A DNA stretch of 64,000 bases from contig MWEG01000109.1 of NCBI GenBank assembly GCA_002070945.1, positions 42,314 through 106,313 on the forward strand, read 5' to 3'. This document shows, one piece after another, positions 45,113-54,819 of this stretch (the first letter of the stretch is position 1; each line of letters starts with the position of its first letter). The notes beneath the pieces were generated by a model. It was not told where the DNA came from and searched no databases. It saw only the letters and a list, made by a program, of their open reading frames with translations. The translations under genes were made by a program, and so were the position numbers. This DNA comes from Lentisphaerae bacterium ADurb.Bin082 (GTDB lineage Bacteria; Verrucomicrobiota; Lentisphaeria; Oligosphaerales; Oligosphaeraceae).

Positions 45113-45150
45113 GGAAGGGCGGAAAGAACCACAGTCCTTTCCGCCCTTCC
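45113..45150 (+). terminator. Stem-loop after xseB
   Basis: Perfect 14-base inverted repeat GGAAGGGCGGAAAG / CTTTCCGCCCTTCC with a 10-base loop. The sequence that follows is C-rich rather than T-rich, so it may stabilise the 3' end rather than act as an intrinsic terminator. Confidence 0.55.
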
Positions 45151-45185
45151 GCTCCCCCCCCTCTGTGGCAATGGTGCCCGACAAG

Positions 45186-45213
45186 TTTTAATTTTCCGAT
45201 TCCATGCTACATT
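45186..45213 (+). promoter_or_regulatory. Candidate extended -10 promoter for the PilT-like genes
   Basis: TTTTAA (45186-45191), 16 bases, TACATT (45208-45213) with TG one base before. The ATGCT-extended -10 arrangement resembles the candidate at 503-530. Confidence 0.35.
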
Positions 45214-45276
45214 TAGAAACGAAGCAATCCTCGCTTCTTGAACCCGGAATATGCATCGCGCACGGAGAACGCCCTA

Positions 45277-46914
45277 ATGAACAACGCCTCCATCACCAAG
45301 GAAATCGACTGGTTCTGCTACCATGTCGTCGCAGAAAAACTACTCACCCGGGAAGCCTGCATCGCCGTGCTGGAAGCCTTTGAAGAGGCAAACCTCGCCC
45401 CTGATTTAGACCAGTTTGTCATAGCCATAAAAGAAAACGAGCTTTGTTCCGACGACGCCAAGCTTGACCAGTTCGCCGCCATGGCCAAGGAAGAAGCCAA
45501 GGTCTTTGGCTTCCCGTCCCGCAGCGTCCTGTCCGCCAGTGCTGGCGTAGCGCCCACACCGGCCCGACCGCCAGCCCCAGCCCCAGCAACAACCAGGCCT
45601 CCCGCGCCGACGGCGACCGCGACCGGCGGCGGTGCCCTGCCCCTACCCACCGACCACAAAAGCACCTGGCTGCTGGACTGGCCAGACCTCTCCCAGGCCG
45701 ACCAACTCGACCAGGACGCAGCCTTGCAGCTGCTGACGGACTTCCTCCACAAAGCCCGGGAAAACCACTGCAGTGACGTGCACATCTCGGCAGGCGCCGT
45801 GCCTTTTGTCAGACGCTATAAGAAAATCCACCTGATTCCCGGACATGACATCCTCAGCCGCGAAGCCTCCGCCGCCATCAATTACGCCCCGCTTAGCGAT
45901 GCCCAAAGAAAACGCTTTGAAGAGCATCACGACCTCGACTATTGCATTCAAATTGCAGACGACGACCGCTACCGCACCAACCTCCTGCATCATCGCCTCG
46001 GCCCGGCTGGCTCGTACCGGGTGATTGACAAGTCAATCCGAGCCATCTCCGAACTCGGCTTCAAAGAACCTGAGGTGATTGAAAAGCTGACCGCCTATAA
46101 CCAAGGCCTGATCCTGCTCACCGGGCCAGCCGGCTGCGGCAAGTCGTCTACCCTGGCCTCCCTGGTCGACTACATCAACAGCAATCGCCAGGACCACATC
46201 ATCTCGGTGGAGGACCCGATCGAAATCATCCACCCGCCCAAAGGCTGCAACGTCAACCAGCGCGAAATCTCGCGCCACACGAAAAGCTTTGGCAACGCCC
46301 TCCGCGCCGCCCTCCGCGAAGACCCTGACGTCATTGTCATCGGCGAAATGCGCGACCTGGAAACCATCGAAATGGCTATCCACGCCTCGGAAACCGGTCA
46401 CTTGGTCATCGGCACCCTCCACACCAACAGCGCGTCGGAAACCATGAACCGAATCCTTGACGTGTTTCCCCACAACCAGCAGGCTCAAATCCGCGCCATG
46501 GTCGCAGAAAGCCTCAAGGCCGTCATCTGCCAGGAACTGCTTCCCAACAAACACGAAAACGGCGTCGTCCTGGCTGCGGAAATCCTGCTCGGCACCCTCG
46601 CCGTCTCCAATCTGATTCGCGAAGGCAAGACCTACCAGCTGTTGTCAACCATCCAGACCAACAAACATATCGGCATGGTCACTATGGAGCAGAGCTATTT
46701 TGATCTCTACGAAGATGGCAAACGCAGCTATGACCAGACGCTGCCCCTAATCCGGAATCCAGACATGATCCGGCAAATGCAGATGCTCGAAGCCCAACGC
46801 CTTAAGGGCGGCGGCCGCAAGGGCGCCGCACCCGCACCCCCCCCAGACCCAGACCCCAGCCCTGAAAACGCCCCCGCCCCGGAACCGGCCAAGCCAAAAC
46901 GCAAATGGTTCTGA
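45277..46914 (+). CDS. PilT-family ATPase with N-terminal extension
   Basis: A 545-residue secretion/retraction ATPase. Residues 1-85 form an extra helical domain and 90-130 a Pro/Ala/Thr linker; the PilT core begins near 150 (NHCSDVHISAGAVPFVRRY). Walker A is LTGPAGCGKSST (near 281; most PilT have GPTGSGKST), followed by IISVEDPIEIIHPPKGCNVNQREI, the Walker B VIVIGEMRDLETI and the histidine box GTLHTNSASETMNRILDVFP. SNLIREGKTYQL corresponds to PilT's conserved IRNLIRE motif. A Pro-rich tail ends it. It should power pilus retraction or gliding. No pilin or assembly genes are adjacent. Confidence 0.87.
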   Translation: MNNASITKEIDWFCYHVVAEKLLTREACIAVLEAFEEANLAPDLDQFVIAIKENELCSDDAKLDQFAAMAKEEAKVFGFPSRSVLSASAGVAPTPARPPAPAPATTRPPAPTATATGGGALPLPTDHKSTWLLDWPDLSQADQLDQDAALQLLTDFLHKARENHCSDVHISAGAVPFVRRYKKIHLIPGHDILSREASAAINYAPLSDAQRKRFEEHHDLDYCIQIADDDRYRTNLLHHRLGPAGSYRVIDKSIRAISELGFKEPEVIEKLTAYNQGLILLTGPAGCGKSSTLASLVDYINSNRQDHIISVEDPIEIIHPPKGCNVNQREISRHTKSFGNALRAALREDPDVIVIGEMRDLETIEMAIHASETGHLVIGTLHTNSASETMNRILDVFPHNQQAQIRAMVAESLKAVICQELLPNKHENGVVLAAEILLGTLAVSNLIREGKTYQLLSTIQTNKHIGMVTMEQSYFDLYEDGKRSYDQTLPLIRNPDMIRQMQMLEAQRLKGGGRKGAAPAPPPDPDPSPENAPAPEPAKPKRKWF

Positions 46915-46988
46915 GTAGGCCCAGACTGCAACGCCCCGCCGTGCGATGTGAACCCCGCTGCAATGACTTCCACCTGAAGGAAATAGAT

Positions 46989-48080
46989 ATGCCGAAAATC
47001 GATGAATATCTGCTCGACATGATTAGCAAGGGCGGCTCTGACCTGCACCTGTGCTCCACCCTGCCGCCGAAAATCCGCGTACATGGCGTCCTGGAAGCCC
47101 TGCCCGTAGAGCCAATTCCTCAAGATGACATGCTCAACCTGCTGCAGGAAATCTGCCCGGAAAACAAGTGGGAATGGTACCTTTCCAATCTTGACCAGGA
47201 CTTGGCATACGAAATTCCAGGCACGGCCCGCTTCCGCGTCAATTTCCTGTTCAATCACTATGGCCCAGGCGCAGTGCTGCGACTCATCCCGACCAAAATT
47301 CTGTCGATCGACCAATTGAAGCTGCCCCCTGTCCTGCGGGAAATCTGCGAATACAACCGCGGCCTGGTACTGGTCACCGGCCCGACCGGCAGCGGCAAGT
47401 CAACGACACTGGCTGCCATGATCGACTATATCAACGACACCCAGAACAAACACATCATCACTATTGAGGACCCAATCGAATTCGTCCACCCGAACAAAAA
47501 ATCCGTTATTGTGCAGCGCGAGGTCGGTGCTGACACGACCGCTTTCGGCGTGGCCTTGCGCGGCGCCATGCGCGCTGACCCGGACATCATCTTAGTCGGC
47601 GAAATGCGCGACTTGGAAACTATGGCCTTGGCTCTGACCTGCGCCACTATGGGCATGCTCGTCTTCGCCACCCTCCACACCAACAACGCGCCCAAAACCG
47701 TCGACCGCATCATCGACACCTTCCCAGCCGAACAGCAGCCCCAAATCCGCGCCATGCTGGCGCAATCCCTGAGCGCTGTCGTGTCCCAGCTGCTGTGCCG
47801 CACCAAAGACGGCAAAGGCCGCATCGGCAGTTTCGAAATCCTGCTCAAGCACGACGGTCTGCCCGCGACCATCCGCGAAGGCCAGATCGCCAATATCCGC
47901 AGCATCATCGAACAGTCCAGCGGACGCGGCATGCGAACCATGGACAACGACCTGATGCGCCTGCTGAAGGAAGACGTCATCTCGCCGATGGAGGCCTACA
48001 TGAAGTCGACCAACAAACTGGACTTCGAACCGCTGCTCGGAGATGCCGACCGCCAGAGCCTCCGCAACGCCGAGGCCTGA
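46989..48080 (+). CDS. pilT: Twitching motility ATPase PilT
   Basis: A 363-residue canonical PilT/PilU-size ATPase. It begins MPKIDEYLLDMISKGGSDLHL; Walker A is VTGPTGSGKSTTLA (near 130), then IITIEDPIEFVHPNKKSVIVQREVG, Walker B IILVGEMRDLETM and the histidine box ATLHTNNAPKTVDRIIDTFP. The C-terminal stretch GRGMRTMDNDLMRLLKEDVI resembles PilT/PilU. Start at 46989 follows GAAGGAAA. It follows the longer PilT-like gene by 74 bases, giving a retraction-ATPase pair as in pilT-pilU. Confidence 0.92.
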   Translation: MPKIDEYLLDMISKGGSDLHLCSTLPPKIRVHGVLEALPVEPIPQDDMLNLLQEICPENKWEWYLSNLDQDLAYEIPGTARFRVNFLFNHYGPGAVLRLIPTKILSIDQLKLPPVLREICEYNRGLVLVTGPTGSGKSTTLAAMIDYINDTQNKHIITIEDPIEFVHPNKKSVIVQREVGADTTAFGVALRGAMRADPDIILVGEMRDLETMALALTCATMGMLVFATLHTNNAPKTVDRIIDTFPAEQQPQIRAMLAQSLSAVVSQLLCRTKDGKGRIGSFEILLKHDGLPATIREGQIANIRSIIEQSSGRGMRTMDNDLMRLLKEDVISPMEAYMKSTNKLDFEPLLGDADRQSLRNAEA

Positions 48081-48163
48081 ACACGCCCCCCTGGCGATGC
48101 GCCAGCCGGTCGCTGTTAGCCAGGTCTGTTCCGCTCCAGCCAACCACATCACCAGGAAGAGCC

Positions 48164-50491
48164 ATGTCAACCTTTTTGCCGCCTGCATTCCTGTGCCTGA
48201 CCCTGTCAACAGCGCTCATCCTCAGCCTGAACGCGCAGCCGGCTCGCCAAACGCTTGACCTGCTCTCCAAGGAGCACGCGCCCTGCAAGATCGTCCGCCC
48301 AGAAACGACTAGCCGCATAGAATGGCAAGCCATTAACCTGCTCCGCAACGCCCTGCAGGAAAACAGCGCCAAAATTCCCGTCATCACCGACGTGGCTGCA
48401 AACGACGCCTCTGAAACGGAAATCGTCATCGGCCAGACCAGCCGCGACGCCCTGGCTGGCGTGACCTTCGACCGCATCGCCCTCGGCAGCCAGGGATTCC
48501 AGATCAAGGTGATTGGACGACGTGTCTTTATCTTAGGCGGCAGCGAACATGGAACGAAAAAGGGCGTACAGCACTTCCTGCGCACATTCGCCTCGGACGA
48601 CAAGTCCGCCGCCAGCCTGGCGCTCCCGGCTGACTACGACTATGCCGAATCGCAAAAATACGCCATCAGCGATGTCAAAATCGCTGATCGCAGCCTGACT
48701 GACTTCGCCATCATCCACCTGGCTGACGACCGCGAACCAGCCTTCCTGCTCCGCGACCTGGTTTTCCAACATACTGGCCTCTGGCTGGAAATCGCCGCCC
48801 CAGACGCAACGAAAAAACCGGCTATCCTTTTCTCCAGCCAAAAGCCCGAAGCCGCTGGAAGTTTCGAATTGCTGGAGCAGAAAGGCGACGTCGTCCTCAA
48901 AACCGATCTGCCAGGCGGCTTTGCCCGCGGCCTCCATGCCTTCTTTGCCAGCGTCGTCTCCCGCTCCCAGGGAAGCCTGGTCATGCCGGAAGCGTATGCC
49001 TTTCGCAAGACCTTCGAGCCAGCCGTCCTCTACAGCGACTTCGGCGCCCGCGGCGATGGCATGGCCGACGATGTCGAGGCCATCCTACGCGCCCATGCCT
49101 TTGCCAACCAGCACGACCTGCCCGTGAAAGCCGACCAGGACGCCAAATACTATATCGGCGGAACCGATGCTACCATCGCCATCCAGACTGACATCGACTT
49201 CGGCAACGCTGAATTCCTCATTGACGACACCAACGTCGAAAACCTCGCAAAACCCGTCTTCATAGTCACCTCAAAACTGAAAGCGCATCCACTGAAGGGT
49301 GTCGAGAACTTGAAGCGACGACAGGCCAACCTCGGCGTCGCCCTCCCCCAGCGCAGCCTCGTCTGCGCCACTGACAGCAACGTGAAACGCTACATCCGCT
49401 ATGGCGTCAACCAGAACCAAGGCGCGGCGCAGACTGACGTCTTCATCGTCGAGGCCAATGGCGACGTCGACCCCACAACCCCAATCCTATGGGATTTCAA
49501 CCAAATCACCAACCTGACGGTCTACCCGATCGACACCACCCAGCTGAAAATCACGGGGGGGCGCTTCACTACCAAAGTCAAGGCCGATGAAACAAGATTC
49601 GTCTACTACGGCCGCGGCCTGAACGTCAGGCGCTCCAATGTCCTGATCGAAGGCATTGAGCACTACATCACCAACGAAGGCGACCAGGGTTCTGCCTACA
49701 GCGGTTTCATCAATGTCAGCCTCTGTGCTGATGTGACCGTGCGCGACACCATCCTGACCGCCCACAGAACCTTCTGGTCCAAAAACGCCGCTGGCAAACC
49801 CGCCTCCCTGGGCACATACGACATCAACGGCAATCGCGCTGTCAACGTGTCTTTTATCAACTGCCGACAAACCAATGACATCAACGACCGTGCCTACTGG
49901 GGCATCATGGGTTCAAACTACTGCAAGAACCTCATGTATGACGGCTGCTCCTTTTCCCGTTTTGACGCCCACATGGGCGTGGCGAATGCAACCATCCGCA
50001 ACTCCACCCTCGGCTGGATCGGCATCAATGCCATCGGCTCCGGCACCCTGCTGATTGAAAACACCACCAGCAACGGCTCTACCTTCGTCAACCTGCGCTC
50101 AGACTACGGCGCCACCTGGGAAGGCGACATCATCATCCGCAATTGCGTCTTCATCCCCGCCACCGGCAGGAAAATCTCCGCCAGCCTGATTGGCGGCAGC
50201 CACAACGACCAGCATGACTTCGGCTATACCTGCTATATGCCGAAAACCATCACCATCGATGGCTTCCATATTGACGACCGCAACCACCCCGACACCTACG
50301 AGGGGCCGGCTATCTTCGCCAACTTCAACCGCAAAAACACCAGCGACAACTACGTGGAAAAATACCCCTACGTGAAAACCGAAAAAGTAATCTTGAAAAA
50401 CGTCTCCACTGCCAGCGGCAAACCCCTGCGCACCAGCGACAACACGTACATGTTCAAAGACGTCAAAATCACGTTCGTGGACAAGGATTGA
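48164..50491 (+). CDS. Secreted two-part protein: GH20b/GH67N-like domain plus pectate-lyase-3 beta-helix (copy 1)
   Basis: A 775-residue exported protein with a signal peptide (LCLTLSTALILSLNAQP, cut near 24). Residues about 30-140 (ETTSRIEWQAINLLRNAL, TEIVIGQTSRDA, GFQIKVIGRRVFILGGSEHGTKKGVQHFLR) resemble the small alpha/beta domain that precedes GH20/GH67 barrels. From residue about 292 it becomes a right-handed beta-helix: LYSDFGARGDGMADDVEAI is the pectate-lyase-3/GH55-type start, and repeating strands follow (SNVLIEGIEHYITNEGDQG, CADVTVRDTILTAHRT). AGGAAGAG precedes the start. Probably a glycan lyase or hydrolase; the substrate is unknown. It is followed by a close paralogue. Confidence 0.78.
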   Translation: MSTFLPPAFLCLTLSTALILSLNAQPARQTLDLLSKEHAPCKIVRPETTSRIEWQAINLLRNALQENSAKIPVITDVAANDASETEIVIGQTSRDALAGVTFDRIALGSQGFQIKVIGRRVFILGGSEHGTKKGVQHFLRTFASDDKSAASLALPADYDYAESQKYAISDVKIADRSLTDFAIIHLADDREPAFLLRDLVFQHTGLWLEIAAPDATKKPAILFSSQKPEAAGSFELLEQKGDVVLKTDLPGGFARGLHAFFASVVSRSQGSLVMPEAYAFRKTFEPAVLYSDFGARGDGMADDVEAILRAHAFANQHDLPVKADQDAKYYIGGTDATIAIQTDIDFGNAEFLIDDTNVENLAKPVFIVTSKLKAHPLKGVENLKRRQANLGVALPQRSLVCATDSNVKRYIRYGVNQNQGAAQTDVFIVEANGDVDPTTPILWDFNQITNLTVYPIDTTQLKITGGRFTTKVKADETRFVYYGRGLNVRRSNVLIEGIEHYITNEGDQGSAYSGFINVSLCADVTVRDTILTAHRTFWSKNAAGKPASLGTYDINGNRAVNVSFINCRQTNDINDRAYWGIMGSNYCKNLMYDGCSFSRFDAHMGVANATIRNSTLGWIGINAIGSGTLLIENTTSNGSTFVNLRSDYGATWEGDIIIRNCVFIPATGRKISASLIGGSHNDQHDFGYTCYMPKTITIDGFHIDDRNHPDTYEGPAIFANFNRKNTSDNYVEKYPYVKTEKVILKNVSTASGKPLRTSDNTYMFKDVKITFVDKD

Positions 50492-50539
50492 CAGCCAAGC
50501 CTGCCCTGCTCCTACCAACCACCAACAGGAAAAGCCACC

Positions 50540-52864
50540 ATGCCAACCTCCTTATCGCCTGCCCTTCTGTGCCTGACCCTGTCAGCCGCGCTCATCCTCA
50601 CCCTAAACGCGCAGCCGGCTCACCAAACGCTCGACCTGCTCTCCAAGGAGCACGCGCGCTGCAAAATCGTCCGCCCAGAAACGACCAGCCGCATCGAATG
50701 GCAGGCCATTAACCTGCTCCGCAACGCCATGCAGGCAAAAGGCGTCAGACTCCCTGTCATCACCGATGCGGCAGAAAAAGACGTCTCCGGAACAGAAATC
50801 GTCCTGGGCCAGACCAACCGCGAAGCCCAGGCCAGCGTGACTTTCGACCGCATCGCCCTCGGCAGCGAGGGATTCCAAATCAAGGTAGTCGGCCGACGTG
50901 TCTTTATCTTAGGCGGCGGCGAACATGGAACGAAAAAGGGCGTGCAGCACTTCCTGCGCACATTCGTCCAGGAAAAGCCGGTCGACAGCCTAACGCTCCC
51001 GGCTGACTACGACTATGCCGAACCGCAGAAATACGCCATCAGTGACGTCGAAATCGCGGGGCAAAGCCTCGCGGACTTCGCTATCATCCCCCTGGCTGAC
51101 GACCCCAAACCAGCCGCCCTGCTCCGCGACCTCATTTTCCAACACACCGGCCTCTGGCTGGAAATCGCTGCCCCAGACGCGCCGAAAAAGCCAGCCATCG
51201 TCTTCTCCAGCCAAAAGCCCGAAGCTGCCGGAAGCTTCGAATTGCTGGAGCAGAAAGGCGACGTCATCCTCAAAACCGACCTGCCCGGCGGCTTTGTCCG
51301 CGGCCTCCATGCCTTCTTCGCCAGTGTCGTCTCTCCCTCGAAAGGAACCCTCGCCATGCCAGAAACATACGCCTTCCGCAAGACCTTTGGAACAGCCGTC
51401 CTCTACAGCGACTTCGGTGCGCGCGGCGACGGCGTGACCGACGACATCGAGGCCATCATACGCGCCCATGCCTTTGCCAACCAGCACAACCTGCCCGTAA
51501 AAGCCGACCGGGACGCCAAATACTATATCGGAGGAACCGACGCCACCGCCTTCATCCAGACTGACACCGACTTCGGCAACGCCGAATTCCTCATTGACGA
51601 CACCAACGTCGAGAACCGCACAACCGCCATCTTCGTAGTCACATCAAAACTGGAATCGCACCCCATTGAGGGCGTCAAAAACTTGAAGCGACAGCAAACC
51701 AACCTCGGCGTCACCCTCCCTAGGCGCAGCCTCGTCTGCGCCACTGACAGCAACGTCAAGCGCTATATCCGCTATGGCGCCAACCAGAACCAAGGCTCAT
51801 CGCAGACCGACATCTTCATCGTTGAGACCAATGGCGACATCGACCCAAAGACCCCGCTCCTATGGGATTTCGACCAAATCACCGAGCTGGCGGCTTATCC
51901 AATCGACACGATCCAGCTGAAAATCACGGGTGGACGCTTCACCACCAGAGCCAATGCCCACGAGTCAAAATATGCCTACTACAACCGGAGCCTGGCTATC
52001 AGGCGCTCCAATACTCTGGTCGAAGGGCTTGAACACTACGTCGTCGACGAAGGCGACCATGGTGCGCCATACGGCGGTTTCATCAACATCTTCCGCTGCT
52101 CTGACGTGACCGTGCGCGACACTATCCTGACCGGCCACAAGACCTACCGCACCATCGGCTCGGCTGGCACGACCGTCTCCATGGGCACGTACGACATCAG
52201 CCTCAACCGCGCTACCAACGTGTCTTTTATCAACTGCCGGCAAACCAACGACATCAACGACCGCACCTACTGGGGCATCATGGGTTCGAACTACTGCAAG
52301 AACCTCCTGTATGACGGCTGTTCCTTGTCCCGCTTTGACGCACACATGGGAGTAGCGAACGCAACCATCCGCAACTCCACCATCGGCTCCGCTGGCATCA
52401 GCGTCACCGGCACCGGCACCCTGCTGCTTGAAAATACAACCGCCAACGGCTCCAACCTCGTCGGCCTGCGCACGGACTACGGCTGCACCTGGGAAGGCGA
52501 CTTCATCATCCGCAACTGCGTCTTCATCCCAGGAGGTGGCGGGAAAATCTCCGCCAGCCTGATCGGCGGCAGCTACAGTGGCCAGCATGACTTCGGCTAT
52601 ACCTGCTATATGCCGAAAACCATCACCATCGACGGCCTCCATATTGACGACCGCAACCATCCCGACACCTACGAGGGAGCAGCCATCTTCGCCAACTTCA
52701 ACCGCAATAACACCGACGACACCTACGCCGAAAAATACCCTTATGTGAGAGGCGAAGAGGTGATCCTGAAAAACGTCACCACCGCCAGCGGCAAGCCCCT
52801 GCGCACCTGCGACAACGCGCACATATTCAAGGACGTCAAAATCAGGTTCGTGGACAAGGATTGA
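50540..52864 (+). CDS. Secreted two-part protein: GH20b/GH67N-like domain plus pectate-lyase-3 beta-helix (copy 2)
   Basis: A 774-residue paralogue of the preceding protein, alignable from the signal peptide to the shared ending RFVDKD/TFVDKD. The beta-helix begins near residue 291 (LYSDFGARGDGVTDDIEAI). Near-identical segments (for example SFINCRQTNDINDR and GYTCYMPKTITIDG) show recent tandem duplication, while loops such as YVVDEGDHGAPYGGF and the strand contents differ, which suggests altered glycan preference. ACAGGAAAAGC precedes the start. The gap of 48 bases keeps both copies in one transcript. Confidence 0.78.
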   Translation: MPTSLSPALLCLTLSAALILTLNAQPAHQTLDLLSKEHARCKIVRPETTSRIEWQAINLLRNAMQAKGVRLPVITDAAEKDVSGTEIVLGQTNREAQASVTFDRIALGSEGFQIKVVGRRVFILGGGEHGTKKGVQHFLRTFVQEKPVDSLTLPADYDYAEPQKYAISDVEIAGQSLADFAIIPLADDPKPAALLRDLIFQHTGLWLEIAAPDAPKKPAIVFSSQKPEAAGSFELLEQKGDVILKTDLPGGFVRGLHAFFASVVSPSKGTLAMPETYAFRKTFGTAVLYSDFGARGDGVTDDIEAIIRAHAFANQHNLPVKADRDAKYYIGGTDATAFIQTDTDFGNAEFLIDDTNVENRTTAIFVVTSKLESHPIEGVKNLKRQQTNLGVTLPRRSLVCATDSNVKRYIRYGANQNQGSSQTDIFIVETNGDIDPKTPLLWDFDQITELAAYPIDTIQLKITGGRFTTRANAHESKYAYYNRSLAIRRSNTLVEGLEHYVVDEGDHGAPYGGFINIFRCSDVTVRDTILTGHKTYRTIGSAGTTVSMGTYDISLNRATNVSFINCRQTNDINDRTYWGIMGSNYCKNLLYDGCSLSRFDAHMGVANATIRNSTIGSAGISVTGTGTLLLENTTANGSNLVGLRTDYGCTWEGDFIIRNCVFIPGGGGKISASLIGGSYSGQHDFGYTCYMPKTITIDGLHIDDRNHPDTYEGAAIFANFNRNNTDDTYAEKYPYVRGEEVILKNVTTASGKPLRTCDNAHIFKDVKIRFVDKD

Positions 52865-52949
52865 CAGCCCGCGCTGAACCAGCGTCCCCAATCATCTTTA
52901 ACGCACAAAACCCAAACCTTATTCCAGCCCACCCCAGAAAGAAACTGCC

Positions 52950-54584
52950 ATGACCTTCAAATCCTGGTTAGCCACGAGTTCAGCGCGCTTCTACCCCACC
53001 TCCCCAGCCGAAACCCGCAAAAAACTCCGTCTCGACGCCGCCCTCAACGAAAAAGTCAGCTTTCAAGTGCTGTTGCGTCATGATGGCCTGGCGCCGCGGC
53101 AATTCACGGTCACGACCACGGGTCCGGACGGCTGGGACATCCGCGTCCGCCGCGTGGGCTATATCCCAGTTCGCCATCTAAACACGCACCCTGCGCCCAT
53201 CCCGCCAGAAGACATAGAAGGCGCTGACCAAATTCCCGGCTATGTGCCTGACCCCCTGTTCGAAGAGCAGACCATCCAGCTGCCCGGCGGCGAAACCCAC
53301 GCCTTCTGGATTTCCGTGCGACCCAACCCGAATGCCAAGCCCGGCTCCGGCAACATCACTATCCAGGCCACCCCGGACGCCGGACGCAGCCACAAACTCC
53401 AGGCGGAAGTGACCCTCCACCCAATCACCTTGCAGCCGCGCCGCGACTTCCGCATCACCCACTGGTTCTACGCTGACTCCATCAGCGACTGGTACAAAGT
53501 CGCTCCTTTCTCAGAAGAATTCTGGCCCTTGTGCGAAAAATTCATCCACAACTACGCTGACCACGGCCTCGACACTATCTATGTACCGGTCTTCACTCCG
53601 TCGCTGGACGGCGTCAAACGCCCAACTCAGCTGCTGAAAGTCACTAAAGCAGGCAAGGACAAATATTCCTTTGACTGGTCAGACGTCAAACGCTGGATAG
53701 AACTGTGCCGGAAGTACAACATCACCCACTTCGAATGGGCTCATCCCTTCACCCAATGGGGAGTGAAATTCGCTATCCGCATCTATGAACAACAGGGCGC
53801 TGACGAAGTCCTGCTCTGGCCCCCCGAAACCCCGGCGACCTCAGACACCTACAGGAAATTCCTCCAGCAATACCTGCCCCAGCTGCGCCAATTCCTGCAA
53901 CAGGAGGGAATTCTGGAACGCTCCTTCTTCCATGTCTCCGATGAACCGCACAACGAAGAGGACAAGAAAAACTACAAGGCCGCACGCGCCATGCTGAAAG
54001 AACTGGCGCCGTGGATGAAAACCATGGACGCCTTGACCGACATCGAATACGGACGCGAACGCCTGACCGACATGCCTGTCCCCAGCATCCGCACTGCCCT
54101 CCAATTCGTCAACGAAAACATCCCCTGCTGGTGCTACTATTGCTGCGGACCACGCGGACGCTTCCTCAATCGACTGCTCGACACCCCCCTGGCCAAGATT
54201 TACATGCACGGCTTCCTGTTCTACCGCTGGCCCTTCCAGGGATTCCTGCACTGGGGATTCAATTACTGGTATCGTTCCCAGACCAGGGTCTTAATCGATG
54301 TCTTCCACATCCAGGACGGCGAAAAATGGCCAGGCTGGGCATACGGCGACACCACCCAAGTCTACCCCGGGCCAGACGGGCCGCTCGATTCCATCCGCTG
54401 GGAGGTCTTCTCAGAATCGCTCCAGGACTACCAACTGCTGCAAACCCTCGACGTGCCCAGAGACAGCGACCTGCTCAAAAAACTGCATTCCTTCGAAGAC
54501 TTCCCCAAGACCAGCCGCTGGCGTGACCAAACCCGCAAAAAGCTGTTCGCCCTGGCTGCAACCCAGCCCAAAAAGAAAAAATAG
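52950..54584 (+). CDS. DUF4091-family glycoside hydrolase-like protein
   Basis: A 544-residue protein without a signal peptide. Residues 1-155 form a beta-sandwich domain (VSFQVLLRHDGLAPRQFTV...HKLQAEVTLHPI). The central part looks like a (beta/alpha)8 barrel with THFEWAHPFTQWGVKFA and FFHVSDEPHNEEDKKNYKAA, where the acidic DEPH motif is a candidate catalytic site. The C-terminus (IYMHGFLFYRWPFQGFLHWGFNYWYRS) is the signature of DUF4091 proteins, a poorly described hydrolase-like family frequent in polysaccharide-using Bacteroidota and PVC bacteria. It probably belongs to the same catabolic transcript as the two beta-helix genes. Confidence 0.8.
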   Translation: MTFKSWLATSSARFYPTSPAETRKKLRLDAALNEKVSFQVLLRHDGLAPRQFTVTTTGPDGWDIRVRRVGYIPVRHLNTHPAPIPPEDIEGADQIPGYVPDPLFEEQTIQLPGGETHAFWISVRPNPNAKPGSGNITIQATPDAGRSHKLQAEVTLHPITLQPRRDFRITHWFYADSISDWYKVAPFSEEFWPLCEKFIHNYADHGLDTIYVPVFTPSLDGVKRPTQLLKVTKAGKDKYSFDWSDVKRWIELCRKYNITHFEWAHPFTQWGVKFAIRIYEQQGADEVLLWPPETPATSDTYRKFLQQYLPQLRQFLQQEGILERSFFHVSDEPHNEEDKKNYKAARAMLKELAPWMKTMDALTDIEYGRERLTDMPVPSIRTALQFVNENIPCWCYYCCGPRGRFLNRLLDTPLAKIYMHGFLFYRWPFQGFLHWGFNYWYRSQTRVLIDVFHIQDGEKWPGWAYGDTTQVYPGPDGPLDSIRWEVFSESLQDYQLLQTLDVPRDSDLLKKLHSFEDFPKTSRWRDQTRKKLFALAATQPKKKK

Positions 54585-54604
54585 CCCCGCGACCGCCGTG
54601 CCTG

Positions 54605-54816
54605 CCGTACGTAGTTCAAGCTTCAGCTTGCAGTATGTTTCGCGCTTTTAGCATTTCTACCGCCGTGCTATTGGCTTCCCCTACAATACACCCTAAAAAA
54701 TCTGCGTCATCAGCGTAATCTGCGGATAAAACAACAGTTTCTCACCCCTAACGAATGATGAATTATGAATGACAAATGCGTCTTCAACATTCAGCATTCA
54801 GCATTCAGCATTCAAC
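54605..54816 (+). repeat. Dispersed repeat copy 2 joined to compound heptamer element A
   Basis: 54605-54750 matches 17739-17892 (GTAGTTCAAGCTTCAGCTTG, TTTCGCGCTTTTAGC, ACACCCTAAAAAATCTGCG, ACAACAGTTTCTC). It runs directly into CTCACCCCTAACGAATGATG, a GAATTAT-type stretch, and AGCATTC heptamers (54788-54814). The element ends 4 bases before the start codon of the second nagA. The same heptamer order is found at 58762 and 63893. Confidence 0.8.
54696..54731 (+). repeat. Dispersed TCTGCGT...ATCTGCGG repeat, copy 4
   Basis: AAATCTGCGTCATCAGCG followed by TAATCTGCGGATAAA; best match to 17829-17863. Confidence 0.55.
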
Positions 54817-54819
54817 CCC

